Below, piece after piece: positions 27,641 to 38,088 of a stretch of 64,000 bases of DNA. Under the pieces are notes generated by a model. The model saw only the letters and a program-made list of their open reading frames with translations. It made no database searches and had not been told where the DNA came from. Position 1 is the stretch's first letter, and every line of letters starts with the position of its first letter. The position numbers and the translations under genes were made by a program. The DNA comes from Salipaludibacillus sp. LMS25 (GTDB taxonomy: Bacteria; Bacillota; Bacilli; Bacillales; Salisediminibacteriaceae): contig NZ_CP093299.1 in NCBI RefSeq assembly GCF_024362805.1, positions 4,124,001-4,188,000 of the forward strand. The letters are read 5' to 3'.

Positions 27641-27646
27641 CGGTTA

Positions 27647-27684
27647 AAGCTCAATTTTGTGCCTCACACTATTGAGCTTTTTTC
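27647..27684 (+). terminator. Intrinsic terminator after patA
   Basis: Stem AAGCTCAAT / ATTGAGCTT followed by a TTTTTT tract. Confidence 0.9.
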
Positions 27685-28054
27685 TTAGATTTTTTAGTTG
27701 ATAGAATGAATGGCATAACTAAATTTTTAACACGAATAACGAACAATACTAACTATTTTATATCAAACAGTCGTTTTTTATAGGTGAAGTTTGTATGATA
27801 AAATTGGTTCTATAGTTATTTCATTGCATTTTAGACATTTTTTCATAATGTTTAAGAATTCACGATTCATTTGAGTTAAACCGGGAATTAATGATAACAA
27901 CAGTGTATTTTTCACAATTTAAGCTGTTAAGCACAGAATCAAACCTTTGAGGTCTGAGAGACATAGTGATAAAATAACGGTGAAAACGCTTTTACCCTAT
28001 TTGTGCATTGTAAAGTGTTGGTGCGTACATATTTCGTTAATGGAGGTTAAAGTC
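27685..28054 (+). other. odhA upstream region
   Basis: AT-rich 370 bp with no gene. Contains a candidate cre site at 27981-27994. An open frame continues upstream of odhA to 27947 but has no ribosome binding site and overlaps the cre, so it is treated as leader. Confidence 0.6.
27981..27994 (+). promoter_or_regulatory. Candidate cre (CcpA) site upstream of odhA
   Basis: TGAAAACGCTTTTA fits the operator consensus TGWAANCGNTNWCA at 13 of 14 positions. It lies 61 bp before the odhA start. Glucose repression of odhAB in Bacillus subtilis makes it plausible. Confidence 0.5.
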
Positions 28055-30913
28055 ATGGCAAATCAATCTATCAGATTGAGTGAAGGATGGTCGCAATTTT
28101 ATGGACCTAATTTAGGGTACATGCTTGACAAGTACGAAGAATTTGAAAAAAATCCTATGTCTGTTGAAGATGAGCTGCAGGAATTTTTCAAGTATTGGGG
28201 AGCATACAGTGAAAAAACGGATTTAAAGCAGGCGACTGGTGATGAAACTAGCTCCTTAGCGCAAGTGGATCAAGATGGCTATTATAAAGCGGTGCAAGCT
28301 ATAAAGTTGGCAGATTCCATTAGAAGGAATGGCCATCTAATGGCAGATATTTCACCTATTGTTTTAGAAGAAAAACCGATAATTTTAACGTATGCAGATT
28401 TTGACCTAACTGAAGAGGATGTTAAAAAAATTCCGCCCCAACTTATTTCTCCAAATAGCCATCAAACATTCAGTAATGGGTTAGAAGCACTTGAGCATTT
28501 AAAAGAAACGTATACAAAGCGGTTAGCTTTTGAATTTAATCAAGTACATGATATGGAGGAACGGCGATGGCTGTTCGAAAAAGTAGAATCACGGGATTAT
28601 TTACCGGAAATTTCCGATGAAAAGCGTCTAGCGTTATTTAAACGTCTAAACAAAGTTGAAGGTTTTGAACACTTTATTCATAAAACCTTTAAAGGACAAA
28701 AAAGATTTTCCATTGAAGGGTTGGACACCATGGTCCCCATGCTTGATGAAATTGTAAGAGAGTCAGTAGAGGATGGAACAGAAAAGATCATGGTAGGTAT
28801 GGCGCATCGAGGTAGATTGAATGTATTAGCTCATGTTTTAGGCAAACCATATGAGATGATTTTTTCTGAATTTCATGATGCACCTAATAAAGATTTAGTC
28901 CCGTCAGAAGGTTCCGTTGGGATTAACTATGGTTGGACCGGAGATGTAAAATATCATCTAGGTGCTGATCGGGCAATTAAAGAACGACAAACGGATGCGA
29001 CGATTACACTAGCTAATAACCCTAGTCATTTGGAATTTGTCAATCCAGTTGTTGAGGGGTTTGCTAGAGCGGCGCAAGAGGACCGTTCAAAGCCTGGCTA
29101 CCCGAGCCAAACGAAACATAAAGCATTACCGATATTAATTCATGGAGATGCGGCATTTCCAGGTCAAGGTATCGTAGCGGAAACATTGAATTTAAGCCAA
29201 TTATACGGCTACTCAACAGGGGGCACGATTCATATAATAGCTAATAATATGATCGGTTTTACTACAGTGAGCGGGGATTCCCGTTCTACAAAATATGCAA
29301 GTGATCCAGCTAAAGGATATCAAATACCTATCATTCATGTTAATGCTGATGACCCAGAGGCCTGTGTGGCAGCAGCCCACTTAGCCCACTTGTATCAAAG
29401 AGAATTTCATAAGGATATTGTTATTGATTTAATCGGTTATCGACGGTACGGACACAATGAGATGGATGAACCTTTAGCAACACAACCCTCATTGTATAAA
29501 AAAATAAAAGAACATCCCACTGTTTTTGAACGCTATGCGGAGGAATTAATTGACAAAGGGCTTATAGAAGAAACAGAAAAAACTAACATAAGAGAAACGT
29601 TTTTATCTAAATTAGACGCTTTTTTCGAAAAGATAAAACGAAACAAACGAAAGTTTATTGATGACTCTATGACCCCTCCTTCTTATGTGAGAAGTACACT
29701 TGAAGGGATTGAAACAAAGGTTCCTATAGAGCAATTGCGAAAGTTAAATGAAGATTTGCTCATATTTCCAGAAAAGTTTAATGTTTTCCCAAAACTAGAG
29801 AAAATATTAAAACGGCGTGTGGCATCATTAAAGGATAAAGGGAAAATTGACTGGGGACTTGCTGAAACACTGGCATTTGGAACCATTCTGTCAGAGGGCA
29901 TACCTATAAGGTTGACAGGTCAGGATTCAGAAAGGGGCACTTTTTCTCAACGACATCTCGTGTTACATGACTATAACTCAAATGACATCTACTCGCCTCT
30001 TCATACGTTACCTACTGCTAAAGCGTCTTTTGCCATTCATAACAGTCCTCTTTCAGAGGCAGCTTGTGTAGGATTTGAGTATGGTTATAACGTACAGTCA
30101 CCAGAAACATTAACCATTTGGGAAGCGCAATACGGCGATTTCTCCAACGGTGCACAAGTTATTTTTGATCAGTTTTTATCCAGTGGAAGAGCTAAGTGGG
30201 GCCAGAAATCAGGGATGGTACTCTTATTGCCCCATGGGTATGAAGGACAAGGGCCAGAACATTCAAGTGGTCGTATGGAACGCTTTTTAACCTTAGCGGC
30301 TGAAAATAATTGGCACGTGGCAAATTTAACGAGAGCAAGTCAATATTTTCACCTCCTTCGCAGACAATCTAAATTATTAAAAGAAAATGAAATCCGGCCT
30401 CTAGTACTTATGGCACCTAAAAGTCTTTTAAGAAATGAAAATGTTGCCTCTTCTCCTTATGATTTAAGTGAAGGTAAATTTGAAACCATTCTCGTTAATG
30501 ATCAACTTGGAAGTAAGAAAGGCGAAGTTGAAAGGATTGTTTTCTGCTCTGGTAAAGTAGCTGTAGAATTAGAAGAACGAATACAAGAAAACTTAGTAGA
30601 GCTTAATTGGCTGCAAGTGATAAAAGTTGAAGAACTTTATCCGTTTCCTTCTAAAAAAATTAAAGATGTCATAGATCATTATCCGAACTTAAAAGAATTA
30701 ATTTGGTTACAAGAAGAGCCACAAAATATGGGGGCTTGGCATTATATCTTTCCATATTTGCAAGATCTACGTACTGAAAACATGGCTGTTGGTTTTATTG
30801 GTAGAAAACGCCGGTCAAGTCCTGCAGAAGGGGATCCAAAGGTCCATAAAAAAGAACAAAATCGAATAATAACTGAAGCTATTACACGTAAACGCGAAGG
30901 GAGTCCTGAATAA
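28055..30913 (+). CDS. odhA: 2-oxoglutarate dehydrogenase E1 component
   Basis: Thiamine-diphosphate enzyme that decarboxylates 2-oxoglutarate and passes the succinyl group to OdhB in the TCA cycle. The 952 residues match Bacillus OdhA. Visible landmarks are the N-terminal YGPNLGYML segment, [13 protein letters not shown], the TPP/Mg region [10 protein letters not shown], and GHNEMDEP, plus the transketolase-like [17 protein letters not shown] segment near the C-terminus. ATG 28055 is chosen because TGGAGG lies 8 nt upstream. The stop TAA shares its last A with the odhB ATG. Confidence 0.97.
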   Translation: MANQSIRLSEGWSQFYGPNLGYMLDKYEEFEKNPMSVEDELQEFFKYWGAYSEKTDLKQATGDETSSLAQVDQDGYYKAVQAIKLADSIRRNGHLMADISPIVLEEKPIILTYADFDLTEEDVKKIPPQLISPNSHQTFSNGLEALEHLKETYTKRLAFEFNQVHDMEERRWLFEKVESRDYLPEISDEKRLALFKRLNKVEGFEHFIHKTFKGQKRFSIEGLDTMVPMLDEIVRESVEDGTEKIMVGMAHRGRLNVLAHVLGKPYEMIFSEFHDAPNKDLVPSEGSVGINYGWTGDVKYHLGADRAIKERQTDATITLANNPSHLEFVNPVVEGFARAAQEDRSKPGYPSQTKHKALPILIHGDAAFPGQGIVAETLNLSQLYGYSTGGTIHIIANNMIGFTTVSGDSRSTKYASDPAKGYQIPIIHVNADDPEACVAAAHLAHLYQREFHKDIVIDLIGYRRYGHNEMDEPLATQPSLYKKIKEHPTVFERYAEELIDKGLIEETEKTNIRETFLSKLDAFFEKIKRNKRKFIDDSMTPPSYVRSTLEGIETKVPIEQLRKLNEDLLIFPEKFNVFPKLEKILKRRVASLKDKGKIDWGLAETLAFGTILSEGIPIRLTGQDSERGTFSQRHLVLHDYNSNDIYSPLHTLPTAKASFAIHNSPLSEAACVGFEYGYNVQSPETLTIWEAQYGDFSNGAQVIFDQFLSSGRAKWGQKSGMVLLLPHGYEGQGPEHSSGRMERFLTLAAENNWHVANLTRASQYFHLLRRQSKLLKENEIRPLVLMAPKSLLRNENVASSPYDLSEGKFETILVNDQLGSKKGEVERIVFCSGKVAVELEERIQENLVELNWLQVIKVEELYPFPSKKIKDVIDHYPNLKELIWLQEEPQNMGAWHYIFPYLQDLRTENMAVGFIGRKRRSSPAEGDPKVHKKEQNRIITEAITRKREGSPE

Positions 30914-32184
30914 TGCTAGAAATAAAAGTACCAGAATTAGCTGAGTCCGTTACAGAAGGTACTGTGGCAGAGTGGTTGAAGCAACCAGGAGATTACGTGG
31001 AAAAAGGCGAGGACATTGTTGAGCTAGAAACAGACAAAGTAAACGTGGAAATATCGGCCGAAGAAGCAGGGATTTTAGAAGAGGCCATCGTTGAGCCTGG
31101 TAACACAGTGAAAGTTGGAGATATTATTGCAAGAATGAATACGAGTGGAGAAGTTGGTAAAAGCCAAGGGAAAAGTATGACGGAGAACAACACTGATAAA
31201 CACTTAGACACACGCCCTGATGGTAGTAGCGGAAAAGCAGGAAAAGACATTAAGAAAAGTGAGATTGAGCATTCGGAGCATGAGCGCCCGCTAGCCTCAC
31301 CGGCTACTCGGAAATATGCGAGAGAGCAAGGAATAAAGTTAAACGAGGTACAGCCGCGTGATCCTTTAGGGAGAATACGCAAAGAAGATGTCGATAAACA
31401 TAAAGAGAATAACAGCAAGACGAGTGGCGCACTCTCAACACACGCCACGAAATCTGAAACGAAAGGTAGTCAAGACATGTCTAAACCAGTAGAGAGAATT
31501 AAAATGTCTAGACGCCGTCAGACTATCGCTAAGCGTCTTGTTGAAGCCCAGCAAACTGCTGCTATGTTAACAACTTTTAATGAAGTGGATATGACAAATT
31601 TAATGGATTTGAGAAAGCGTCGAAAGGATAAATTTCTAGAAAACAACGGGGTAAAGCTAGGATTTATGTCCTTCTTTACAAAAGCGGTTATCGGCGCTTT
31701 AAAAAAATACCCGTATGTTAATGCTGAAATTGACGGCGATGAAATTATTCTTAAGAAATTCTATGATATTGGGGTAGCCGTTTCAACGGAAGATGGGCTT
31801 ATCGTTCCTGTTGTTAGAGATGCAGATCGTCTTGACTTTGCCGGAATTGAAAAAGAAATTGGTCAATTAGCGGAGAAGGCACATGAGAAAAAACTAGCGT
31901 TAAATGAATTGCAAGGGGGAACTTTTACAATTACGAATGGAGGCGTTTTTGGCTCATTATGGTCAACACCTATTCTCAACACACCACAAGTGGGAATATT
32001 AGGAATGCACAAGATTCAAATGAGACCTGTTGCCATTGATAATGAGCGGTTTGAAAACCGGCCAATGATGTATATTGCTTTGTCTTACGATCATCGGATA
32101 ATTGATGGCAAAGACGCTGTTGGATTTCTAGTCAAAGTGAAAGAATTGATTGAAGATCCTGAAACCCTTTTACTTGAAGGGTGA
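30913..32184 (+). CDS. odhB: Dihydrolipoyllysine succinyltransferase (E2)
   Basis: Core of the 2-oxoglutarate dehydrogenase complex; transfers succinyl from lipoate to CoA. The 423 residues contain an N-terminal lipoyl domain with K42 in ETDKVNVE, a charged linker (~85-130), an E3/E1-binding domain (~130-165, [10 protein letters not shown]), a second linker, and the catalytic domain ending with [13 protein letters not shown] (His394 and its DG partner). Starts on the last base of the odhA stop (TAATG), so translation is coupled. The E3 gene is not here; it is usually shared with pyruvate dehydrogenase. Confidence 0.97.
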   Translation: MLEIKVPELAESVTEGTVAEWLKQPGDYVEKGEDIVELETDKVNVEISAEEAGILEEAIVEPGNTVKVGDIIARMNTSGEVGKSQGKSMTENNTDKHLDTRPDGSSGKAGKDIKKSEIEHSEHERPLASPATRKYAREQGIKLNEVQPRDPLGRIRKEDVDKHKENNSKTSGALSTHATKSETKGSQDMSKPVERIKMSRRRQTIAKRLVEAQQTAAMLTTFNEVDMTNLMDLRKRRKDKFLENNGVKLGFMSFFTKAVIGALKKYPYVNAEIDGDEIILKKFYDIGVAVSTEDGLIVPVVRDADRLDFAGIEKEIGQLAEKAHEKKLALNELQGGTFTITNGGVFGSLWSTPILNTPQVGILGMHKIQMRPVAIDNERFENRPMMYIALSYDHRIIDGKDAVGFLVKVKELIEDPETLLLEG

Positions 32185-32261
32185 CTTTGCAACACTGGTA
32201 ATCGTTGTGTAAACTCGCAACTAGTCATCTTTTCGAAAAAGATCGTTAACGATAAGTGATG

Positions 32262-32297
32262 AAAGTACGGGGAAGCTTATTCTCCGTACTTTTTACC
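32262..32297 (+). terminator. Intrinsic terminator after odhAB
   Basis: Stem AAAGTACGGGGA / TCTCCGTACTTT with one G-U pair, followed by TTTT. Confidence 0.85.
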
Positions 32298-32631
32298 ATG
32301 AGAAAGTGTCGTTTGATAGGGTAATAGTTCCATGCAAAGGTCCCTTGTTAGCTAAATACGACATTGACGCCTTATTTAAAAAAGTGAGCAAGAAGGTACT
32401 CACATGATCTGCCAAAGGATGTTAAACTATAGTTATAGGCTATTCTATAAGTAGCATTTACTAACCAAATATTAAGCAATTATAGGTGTCTACACGTGTG
32501 GTGATGACTGCTAAGAAACTATCTTTAACTGTCACTATGAGAGGAGTCGTTTTTTAAGCTAAACAAGATAAGCTCTTTAGTAATGAAAAGGCTACAAAAC
32601 CAACTATCGATTAAAGATTGGAGTTATTTGC
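32298..32631. other. Gene-free stretch
   Basis: No coding frame with a ribosome binding site, no repeat copy and no clear structure noticed. A GAGAGGAG at about 32540 leads only to a stop codon. Confidence 0.5.
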
Positions 32632-33348
32632 ATGATAAAAGCCATTTTATTTGATCTGGACGGGACATTATTACCAATGGATACGGAAGCCTTTATTACC
32701 ACTTATATGCGTGAACTAGCTGATAGGGTGTCACACATCATTAATCCAGACGTATTTACGAAAGCGTTGTGGAATGGAACGAAAGCCATGATGGTTGACA
32801 CAAATTCAGCGATAACAAATGAGAAGGTCTTTGAAGACGTTTTTCTAAAGGAAACAGGCCTCGAAAAAGAAGTAATATGGCCAGAGTTGGATGAGTTTTA
32901 CATGACGACTTTCCCATCTTTTTCTTACTTATGCCATTGCCAGCCTGTTGCTCGGAAAATTGTAGAGGAAGCAGTAAATAAAGGCTATAAGATAGCTGTA
33001 GCCACAAATCCAGTTTTTCCTATCGTTGCTATCCATCACCGGTTAGAATGGGCAGGTATTCGTGATTTACCATTTGATCTGGTGACGGGTTATGAAGAAA
33101 GTACATCTACAAAGCCTCACAAACACTATTACGATTCTATTGCTCAACAATTAGGTGTTCATCCAAGTGAATGTATGATGGTTGGTAATGATAAGCAGGA
33201 GGATATGGCCGCATCTCTTTCAGGAATGAAAACGTTCCTGGTAGAAGAGTGTGTTATCGATCGGGGAAGCCCGCAATATTCAATTGACGCTAAAGGGAGC
33301 CTGGATGATTTGTTTCTCATGTTAAAACGAGACAAGGTATCTTTTTAA
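32632..33348 (+). CDS. HAD-superfamily hydrolase
   Basis: Cytoplasmic phosphohydrolase of the haloacid dehalogenase superfamily. The 238 residues show motif I DLDGTLLPMD at 8-17, a helical cap (~18-110), motif II ATNP, the motif III lysine in STSKPHK-like TKPHKHYY, and motif IV MVGNDKQEDM. Substrate unknown. ATG preceded by TTGGAG. A DUF418 gene follows after 45 nt on the same strand and may be cotranscribed. Confidence 0.88.
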   Translation: MIKAILFDLDGTLLPMDTEAFITTYMRELADRVSHIINPDVFTKALWNGTKAMMVDTNSAITNEKVFEDVFLKETGLEKEVIWPELDEFYMTTFPSFSYLCHCQPVARKIVEEAVNKGYKIAVATNPVFPIVAIHHRLEWAGIRDLPFDLVTGYEESTSTKPHKHYYDSIAQQLGVHPSECMMVGNDKQEDMAASLSGMKTFLVEECVIDRGSPQYSIDAKGSLDDLFLMLKRDKVSF

Positions 33349-33393
33349 GCACTTAACTAGGAAGGTAGATACTGATGAAAAGAGGGACGTTGA

Positions 33394-34629
33394 ATGAAGA
33401 GTCACCATTATAGACATTCTAAACCGGTAGCCGTAAATGAACGTGTCGATGAACTAGACATGATTAGAGGATTTGCTTTATTAGGTATTCTCTTAGCAAA
33501 TATGCCTTTCTTCGGATCAACATTCGTTTATTCTGTTCTGACAAATGACCGTTTATGGACTGAAGGTTACCATATATTCGCAGAATTTATTATCCACTTT
33601 TTTGCTACCTCAAAATTTTTCACGATGTTTTCTTTTTTATTTGGCCTAGGCTTTGTTATTTTCTTAGAGAGAGCCGCTGAAAAAACGAAAAATCCGCGGA
33701 GATTGTTTTTAAGACGTCTATTTTTCTTATTAATTTTTGGATTAATCCATGCTTTCGGGATCTGGTATGGAGATATTTTAGTGCTGTATGCTATCACAGG
33801 GGTGTTCTTGTTATTATTTCATAAAGCGAGACCAAAAACGGTCATTATATGGGCTTTTTGTTTAATAGGACTGCCAGCTCTTCTTTTAACTTTTATGGCA
33901 TTTCTTATGTATGTAGCAAGAGACATGATTCCTGCCAATATAGAAGGGATCTCTTACGGAACAGAACTGGCAGAGCAAGCATTTGCTGCTTATAGCTCAG
34001 GTTCCGTTTCGGAAATTTTCGCACAAAGAGCATTTGATTATCAGTTTATGTTTTCTAGTAATATTTTTATGATGCCTATTGTACTCGGTATGTTTTTATT
34101 CGGTGTGTATATTGCTAAAACAAAAATGTATATAAACATTCCTGAGCATTTAGGGTTTTATCGAAAGGTATGGGTATGGAGTTTAATCATCGGCTTTCCT
34201 GTTAACATTCTTTTTGTATATAGCCATTTTTTACAGGGACCAGACAATATGGCAGCTTCATTAGCCTATACAGCATCTACCATGGTAAGTGGTCCTGCTC
34301 TTTGTTTCTTTTACATGACAACGATCGTTCTATTAGTGCAAAAAGGATGGGGGAAATTATTTGTACCCCTTAAGGCTGTGGGAAGAATGGCATTAACCAA
34401 TTACTTATGCCAATCGATTGTCTGTACGATGATTTTTTACAACTATGGATTAGGCCTCTTCGGTGAGATAGGTCCGTTAGTATGGTTATTCATAGCTATC
34501 ATGTTATTTGCTTTACAAATTATCTTTAGTCACATGTGGCTAAAAAGGTTTAGGTTCGGTCCTGCGGAATGGGCTTGGAGAAGCCTAACTTACGGAAAGA
34601 TACAGCCGTTAAAAGTGGCATCAAAGTAA
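33394..34629 (+). CDS. DUF418 integral membrane protein
   Basis: Polytopic membrane protein of 411 residues with about ten helices, matching the DUF418/YeiB family (Bacillus YxaH/YrkO relatives). Diagnostic features are the N-terminal DMIRGFALLGILLANMP segment, RRLFFLLIFGLIHAF, and the C-terminal VGRMALTNYLCQS block with GPAEWAWRSLTYG. Start ATG with GAGGGACG upstream. Function of the family is unknown, though transport or acyl transfer has been suggested from its fold similarity. Probably in one unit with the HAD gene. Confidence 0.9.
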   Translation: MKSHHYRHSKPVAVNERVDELDMIRGFALLGILLANMPFFGSTFVYSVLTNDRLWTEGYHIFAEFIIHFFATSKFFTMFSFLFGLGFVIFLERAAEKTKNPRRLFLRRLFFLLIFGLIHAFGIWYGDILVLYAITGVFLLLFHKARPKTVIIWAFCLIGLPALLLTFMAFLMYVARDMIPANIEGISYGTELAEQAFAAYSSGSVSEIFAQRAFDYQFMFSSNIFMMPIVLGMFLFGVYIAKTKMYINIPEHLGFYRKVWVWSLIIGFPVNILFVYSHFLQGPDNMAASLAYTASTMVSGPALCFFYMTTIVLLVQKGWGKLFVPLKAVGRMALTNYLCQSIVCTMIFYNYGLGLFGEIGPLVWLFIAIMLFALQIIFSHMWLKRFRFGPAEWAWRSLTYGKIQPLKVASK

Positions 34630-34749
34630 ACCTTAAGGTGCTAAATTAAGAAGATGTCTTATCATATTATTAATTATCTTTACCGTTGTATATTTAGCTT
34701 TTTCTCAGCTCATGATAAGTTACAGAGCTATCGAAGGAGGTAAGTATGT

Positions 34750-34878
34750 ATGCGAAAGCGTCAGCCGAACAAAAATAAGGCATTAACGCATAATCAAACA
34801 CCTGTAGAAAGTATACCTGATCATGAGAAAGAGCGGCCAGTTTCTCATAACAGAGAAGTGGAAAAGCGAGATAAATAA
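34750..34878 (+). CDS. Small hydrophilic protein, 42 residues
   Basis: Not recognised. GAAGGAGG lies 9 nt before ATG 34750; an ATG 4 nt earlier is out of frame and stops after ten codons. The product is highly charged (starts RKRQPNKNK, ends HNREVEKRDK) and probably disordered; size and composition recall small Bacillus spore-associated proteins, but no match is claimed. A bidirectional terminator begins 3 nt after the stop. Confidence 0.65.
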   Translation: MRKRQPNKNKALTHNQTPVESIPDHEKERPVSHNREVEKRDK

Positions 34879-34881
34879 CCA

Positions 34882-34925
34882 CAAAAATGGAGGCGCGTTA
34901 AAATGTACGAGCCTCCATTTTTGTT
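34882..34925. terminator. Bidirectional terminator
   Basis: Perfect 13-bp stem CAAAAATGGAGGC / GCCTCCATTTTTG between the 42-residue gene and the convergent oxidoreductase gene. Confidence 0.85.
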
Positions 34926-35904
34926 ATCCTAATGACTTGTATAAGGCTTCGAGGACTTTCATGTTATTAAACGTGCTCTCTGGTGAATAGTGAGGCGTTT
35001 TGTGTGACAAGATACATTGAGAAAAATGTTTGACTTGTTCTGTAAATTGATTGGCTTCAAAAGATTGATAATCAACTATGTTACCATTAACATTCTTTAA
35101 TATGACCGTTCCTTTTCCATCGTCAGGATTATGATCAGGTCTGAACGCATAAGGGACTTCAATACTACCGTTAGTTCCAATAACCTCATATCGGTTTACT
35201 TTAGCCTCATTAAAGCTACAATCAATAACAGCATCGACTTTTTCAAATGTCAAAATGGCAGAAGTTGCTATATCTACGTTTGAGTGTGCTAGTTTTCTTG
35301 CCGTAGCAAATACTTTAATGGGTTCTTCTTCAAGAAGGAATCTACTCACGTGGACACAGTAACAGCCAACATCATATAAGCTGCCACCCCCTAACTCATT
35401 ATTTAGCCGAATATTAGTGCTTGATAAATCGAGCGGGAATGAAAAAGAAGCCCGAATTCTTTTGATATCACCGATTCGACCATCAGATAGCCATGATTTG
35501 ACACACTGATGTTGGGGGTGAAATTGATACATAAATGCTTCCATCCAAATAACATGGTTCTCCTCAGCTGCTTCGTTCATTTTAATAATGTCTTCTGATT
35601 TTAGTGCAGCCGGCTTTTCTACAAGCACATGCTTTTTATGTTGTGCGGCTTTGATGAACCAGTCTTTATGTAATGCATTAGGTAGAGGTAGATAAACCAC
35701 ATCGATAGAATCATCTTGAAGAAGGGCCTCATACGAGTCAAAATACTTACGTGCTCCCCATTGTTCTGCTGTTTCCTTTGCTTTGCCGCTTTCACTAGCA
35801 ACACCAACTAACTCAGCGTTTTCAGCTTCATGAATCGCTGGAACCATTGATTTTTTAGCAATATTGGCACTGCTAAGAACCCCCCAGCTTACTTTATCAG
35901 CCAT
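34924..35904 (-). CDS. Gfo/Idh/MocA family oxidoreductase
   Basis: NAD(P)-dependent dehydrogenase with the two-domain Gfo/Idh/MocA fold, acting on sugars, inositols or related polyols. The 326 residues carry an N-terminal Rossmann motif (GVLSSANIAKKSM), the conserved EKPAAL at about 93-98 that includes the catalytic-region lysine, and the GGGSLYDVGCYCVHVSRF segment of the substrate domain. ATG 35904 is chosen because AAAGGAG lies 8 nt upstream; an in-frame ATG 30 nt earlier overlaps the site. Monocistronic. Substrate not predictable. Confidence 0.92.
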   Translation of the reverse strand: MADKVSWGVLSSANIAKKSMVPAIHEAENAELVGVASESGKAKETAEQWGARKYFDSYEALLQDDSIDVVYLPLPNALHKDWFIKAAQHKKHVLVEKPAALKSEDIIKMNEAAEENHVIWMEAFMYQFHPQHQCVKSWLSDGRIGDIKRIRASFSFPLDLSSTNIRLNNELGGGSLYDVGCYCVHVSRFLLEEEPIKVFATARKLAHSNVDIATSAILTFEKVDAVIDCSFNEAKVNRYEVIGTNGSIEVPYAFRPDHNPDDGKGTVILKNVNGNIVDYQSFEANQFTEQVKHFSQCILSHKTPHYSPESTFNNMKVLEALYKSLG

Positions 35905-36217
35905 CTTTAACGCTCCTTTCAGCTTCTGTCTCATGACATAATTCTATAAATAGGTTCACAATTCCTTTTAACAATTAAATAACTTCGTGTTCATTGTAAT
36001 AAGTGACATTTTAATCTAGCGACTATGATTTCGGTTTATTTACAGATAGATATTGTTGGGGACAAATCTGTGAAACTACTACTTATTAAAAACGTTGTAT
36101 GGTGGCTTGGAATAAGATAGGTGGGAGATGTAAAAGGACATCCCCCTATGCTAAGTAGTATAATTAACTTTGTATCATTTGCTTTTAGACACATTTTGTA
36201 TGAAGGGAGGGTTGTCT
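35905..36217. other. Intergenic stretch between divergent genes
   Basis: AT-rich, 313 bp, no repeat copy recognised and no supported gene. Likely holds the promoters of the two divergent flanking genes. Confidence 0.5.
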
Positions 36218-36732
36218 ATGAAAGTGGCTTTTTTGGATCGAGACGGCACTATTTTAGAAGATTATCCTGATGAAGTATGGACGTCTGTGACAGCTCCCGT
36301 GTTTATACCGGAAGCAATTAATGTACTACACACGTTAACGTTAAAAGGGTATGACATTATTATCGTGACAAATCAATACCTTATAGAAGAGGCATTTATT
36401 ACGCAAGTACAATACGAACAGATAACGGAGAAAATGTTGCAAAACTTGAGGAGAAGGGCATTTGCGTTCTTGATATTTTTTATTGTCCCCATAAGCGTGA
36501 TGCAGGGTGCTCATGTTTAAAGCCTCAAAAGGGTCTCATTATGCAGGCGTTAGATAAATACCCGCAGATAGATTTAAATACATCGGTCATGATTGGTGAT
36601 TCTGATGCAGATATGTTATTAGCACAGTCACTTAATATGAAGGGTTTTGGGATTGGGGTAGGTAAAGAATATAAAGAAGGAGACATTACACAAGTCTCAT
36701 CAATTAAAGAGGTCATGATGTTCATTCCATAA
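36218..36732 (+). pseudogene. HAD-IIIA phosphatase gene (HisB-N/GmhB-like) with frameshift
   Basis: Two frames together give one HAD-IIIA phosphatase of ~171 residues. The first (from ATG 36218, GGGAGG upstream) has catalytic AFLDRDGTILED and IIVTNQ, but after about 36450 shifts to an unrelated tail stopping at 36520. From the same point another frame continues with LDIFYCPHKRDAGCSC, then LKPQKGLIMQALDKYP and GDSDADMLLAQS to 36732. The recovered part carries the C-x-H...C-x-C zinc motif of the family. The break falls near TTGCAAAACTTGAGGAG and equals loss of one base. It may be a real mutation, a sequencing error or, less likely, programmed slippage. Confidence 0.85.
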
Positions 36733-36847
36733 CATGTGAATGTGATGTGAAAGAAGAGAAGAGCGGACCTACATTTTACTTGCAAATGAGAACGTATGTT
36801 TGTAAAATAGAGATATAAATCTTTTTATTAAAGGGAGGTGCTTTATT

Positions 36848-37075
36848 ATGGAAGGAATTTTAAAGCGTTCAGTGGAGATGGCGTCTCCTGTAGAAATGAT
36901 TTATATGTCTAGTAAAGGCCTTGTCACAAAACGAACACTTACAATTCACAAAATTACAAATGATTCAGTAACTGGGTTTTGTCATCTGCGTAAACAAATT
37001 CGTCATTTTAAGAAACAAAATATTTTATCTGTGATGCCGGTTATCCTTAAAGGGCAAAGAAAGTCATCACTTTAA
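36848..37075 (+). CDS. Small WYL-like domain protein, 75 residues
   Basis: Short cytoplasmic protein with the outline of a WYL domain: an N-terminal helix, PVEMIYMSSKGLVTKRTLTI strands, and the FCHLRKQIRHFKKQNILSV block that corresponds to the family's Y-L-R...R-F...I-S pattern. Free-standing versions occur across Bacillus and are of unknown role; larger WYL regulators add a DNA-binding domain that is absent here. AAAGGGAGGTG precedes the ATG. A weak hairpin overlaps the stop. Confidence 0.8.
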   Translation: MEGILKRSVEMASPVEMIYMSSKGLVTKRTLTIHKITNDSVTGFCHLRKQIRHFKKQNILSVMPVILKGQRKSSL

Positions 37076-37099
37076 ATGACTTATATTTAAAGTGAGATT
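37068..37099 (+). terminator. Possible terminator after WYL-like gene
   Basis: Stem CACTTTAAA / TTTAAAGTG followed by AGATTTTATC. Confidence 0.4.
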
Positions 37100-37131
37100 T
37101 TATCACACCCTCTCAAACGAGGAGATGGTTT

Positions 37132-37233
37132 GTGGGCTTAGGAAGAGACGTCATCATTACGTCACGTAACATATTACGCCACGTTGCGAAACAAGGTAGC
37201 CACTCTTTTAAAGAGAATGTTGTATTGTTATAA
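37132..37233 (+). CDS. Candidate 33-residue protein
   Basis: GTG start at 37132 with GAGGAG about 7 nt upstream; product starts GLGRDVIITSRNILRHV, continues through KQGSHSFKEN and ends VVLL. Charged and helical with no recognised domain. It lies just after the WYL-like gene on the same strand. Size makes chance possible. Confidence 0.35.
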   Translation: MGLGRDVIITSRNILRHVAKQGSHSFKENVVLL

Positions 37234-37547
37234 CTACTTCTTATGTAATCGTCGATCAATTGTTAGTGACTTTACATGGCCAACTTTATAACCCTTCTTT
37301 TAGGTGTATGTGCTAGGTTTCACCTGTCTTATTGAATACTCCATATCACGCGATGTAAGTAGAATGGAATTAATATTGGTCATGAACTCTAAAAGGATAC
37401 TCTATTGATATAGTGAATTAATTAACTGAATAATTGGACAATCACAAAAATAAAATGTTGCTGCATTAAAATTGTTTGAGGGAGAGAATTGTCCAATAAT
37501 GAAAGAGATTAAATCGATAATAAATTTAATTTTTTTGGGGGTGCGTT
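37234..37547. other. Gene-free stretch
   Basis: AT-rich, 314 bp. A 22-codon frame beginning at 37500 overlaps the next gene's start and is poorly spaced from GGGAGA. No repeat recognised. Confidence 0.45.
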
Positions 37548-37901
37548 GTGAGTGCTATTTTAAATAAAATAGGAACAGTTTTTATTCCTGTTCGTGACAT
37601 TGAAGAAGCTAAAAATTGGTATTGTGAGATTTTCGGGTTAAAGGCAGAGGGAGAGATTTTATTTGGGCATTTATTCATAATACCAACAACGAATGGAACT
37701 GGAATTGTATTAGATAGTAAGATTTATTCAGAAGAAACTATTTTTAAAACGCCGCTATTTCATTTTGATACCACCAATATCAAAGGTGCCTATGAATTTC
37801 TAAAAGGAAAGGATGTTGAAATAACAACAGAAATTGAGCATAATCATTATTTTAATTTTAAAGACCCTTATGGGAATCACTTGATGGTGTGCAAGTGTTA
37901 A
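37548..37901 (+). CDS. VOC-fold protein (glyoxalase/bleomycin-resistance family)
   Basis: Single-domain VOC protein of 117 residues with two beta-alpha-beta-beta-beta modules: IGTVFIPVRDIEEAKNWYCE and, near the end, FKDPYGNHLMVCK, which is the metal or ligand-binding motif of the second module. Start GTG with a GGGGGTG site. Substrate cannot be told; members include glyoxalases, ring-cleavage enzymes and drug-binding proteins. First of four VOC genes in this 2.7-kb stretch. Confidence 0.85.
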   Translation: MSAILNKIGTVFIPVRDIEEAKNWYCEIFGLKAEGEILFGHLFIIPTTNGTGIVLDSKIYSEETIFKTPLFHFDTTNIKGAYEFLKGKDVEITTEIEHNHYFNFKDPYGNHLMVCKC

Positions 37902-38088
37902 GTTGTTTTCACTAAACGATAAGCGCTAGCTTTATTAAAATAAAAGAAAATATCCTGAATTGTTGGAAAGTACAAGTAATAACTGTTGCTTTACGTTTTA
38001 ATTTCCCTGATACAATCCCTTTTAGTAAAAAAAATGATTATTAAATCCTATCACGTATGTAATATATCAAATTAAAGGAGTTGAGAAG

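Noticed and set aside
27947..28054. Upstream in-frame extension of odhA
   Set aside because: No ribosome binding site at its start, and it contains the cre-like site; ATG 28055 has a strong TGGAGG and fits OdhA length.
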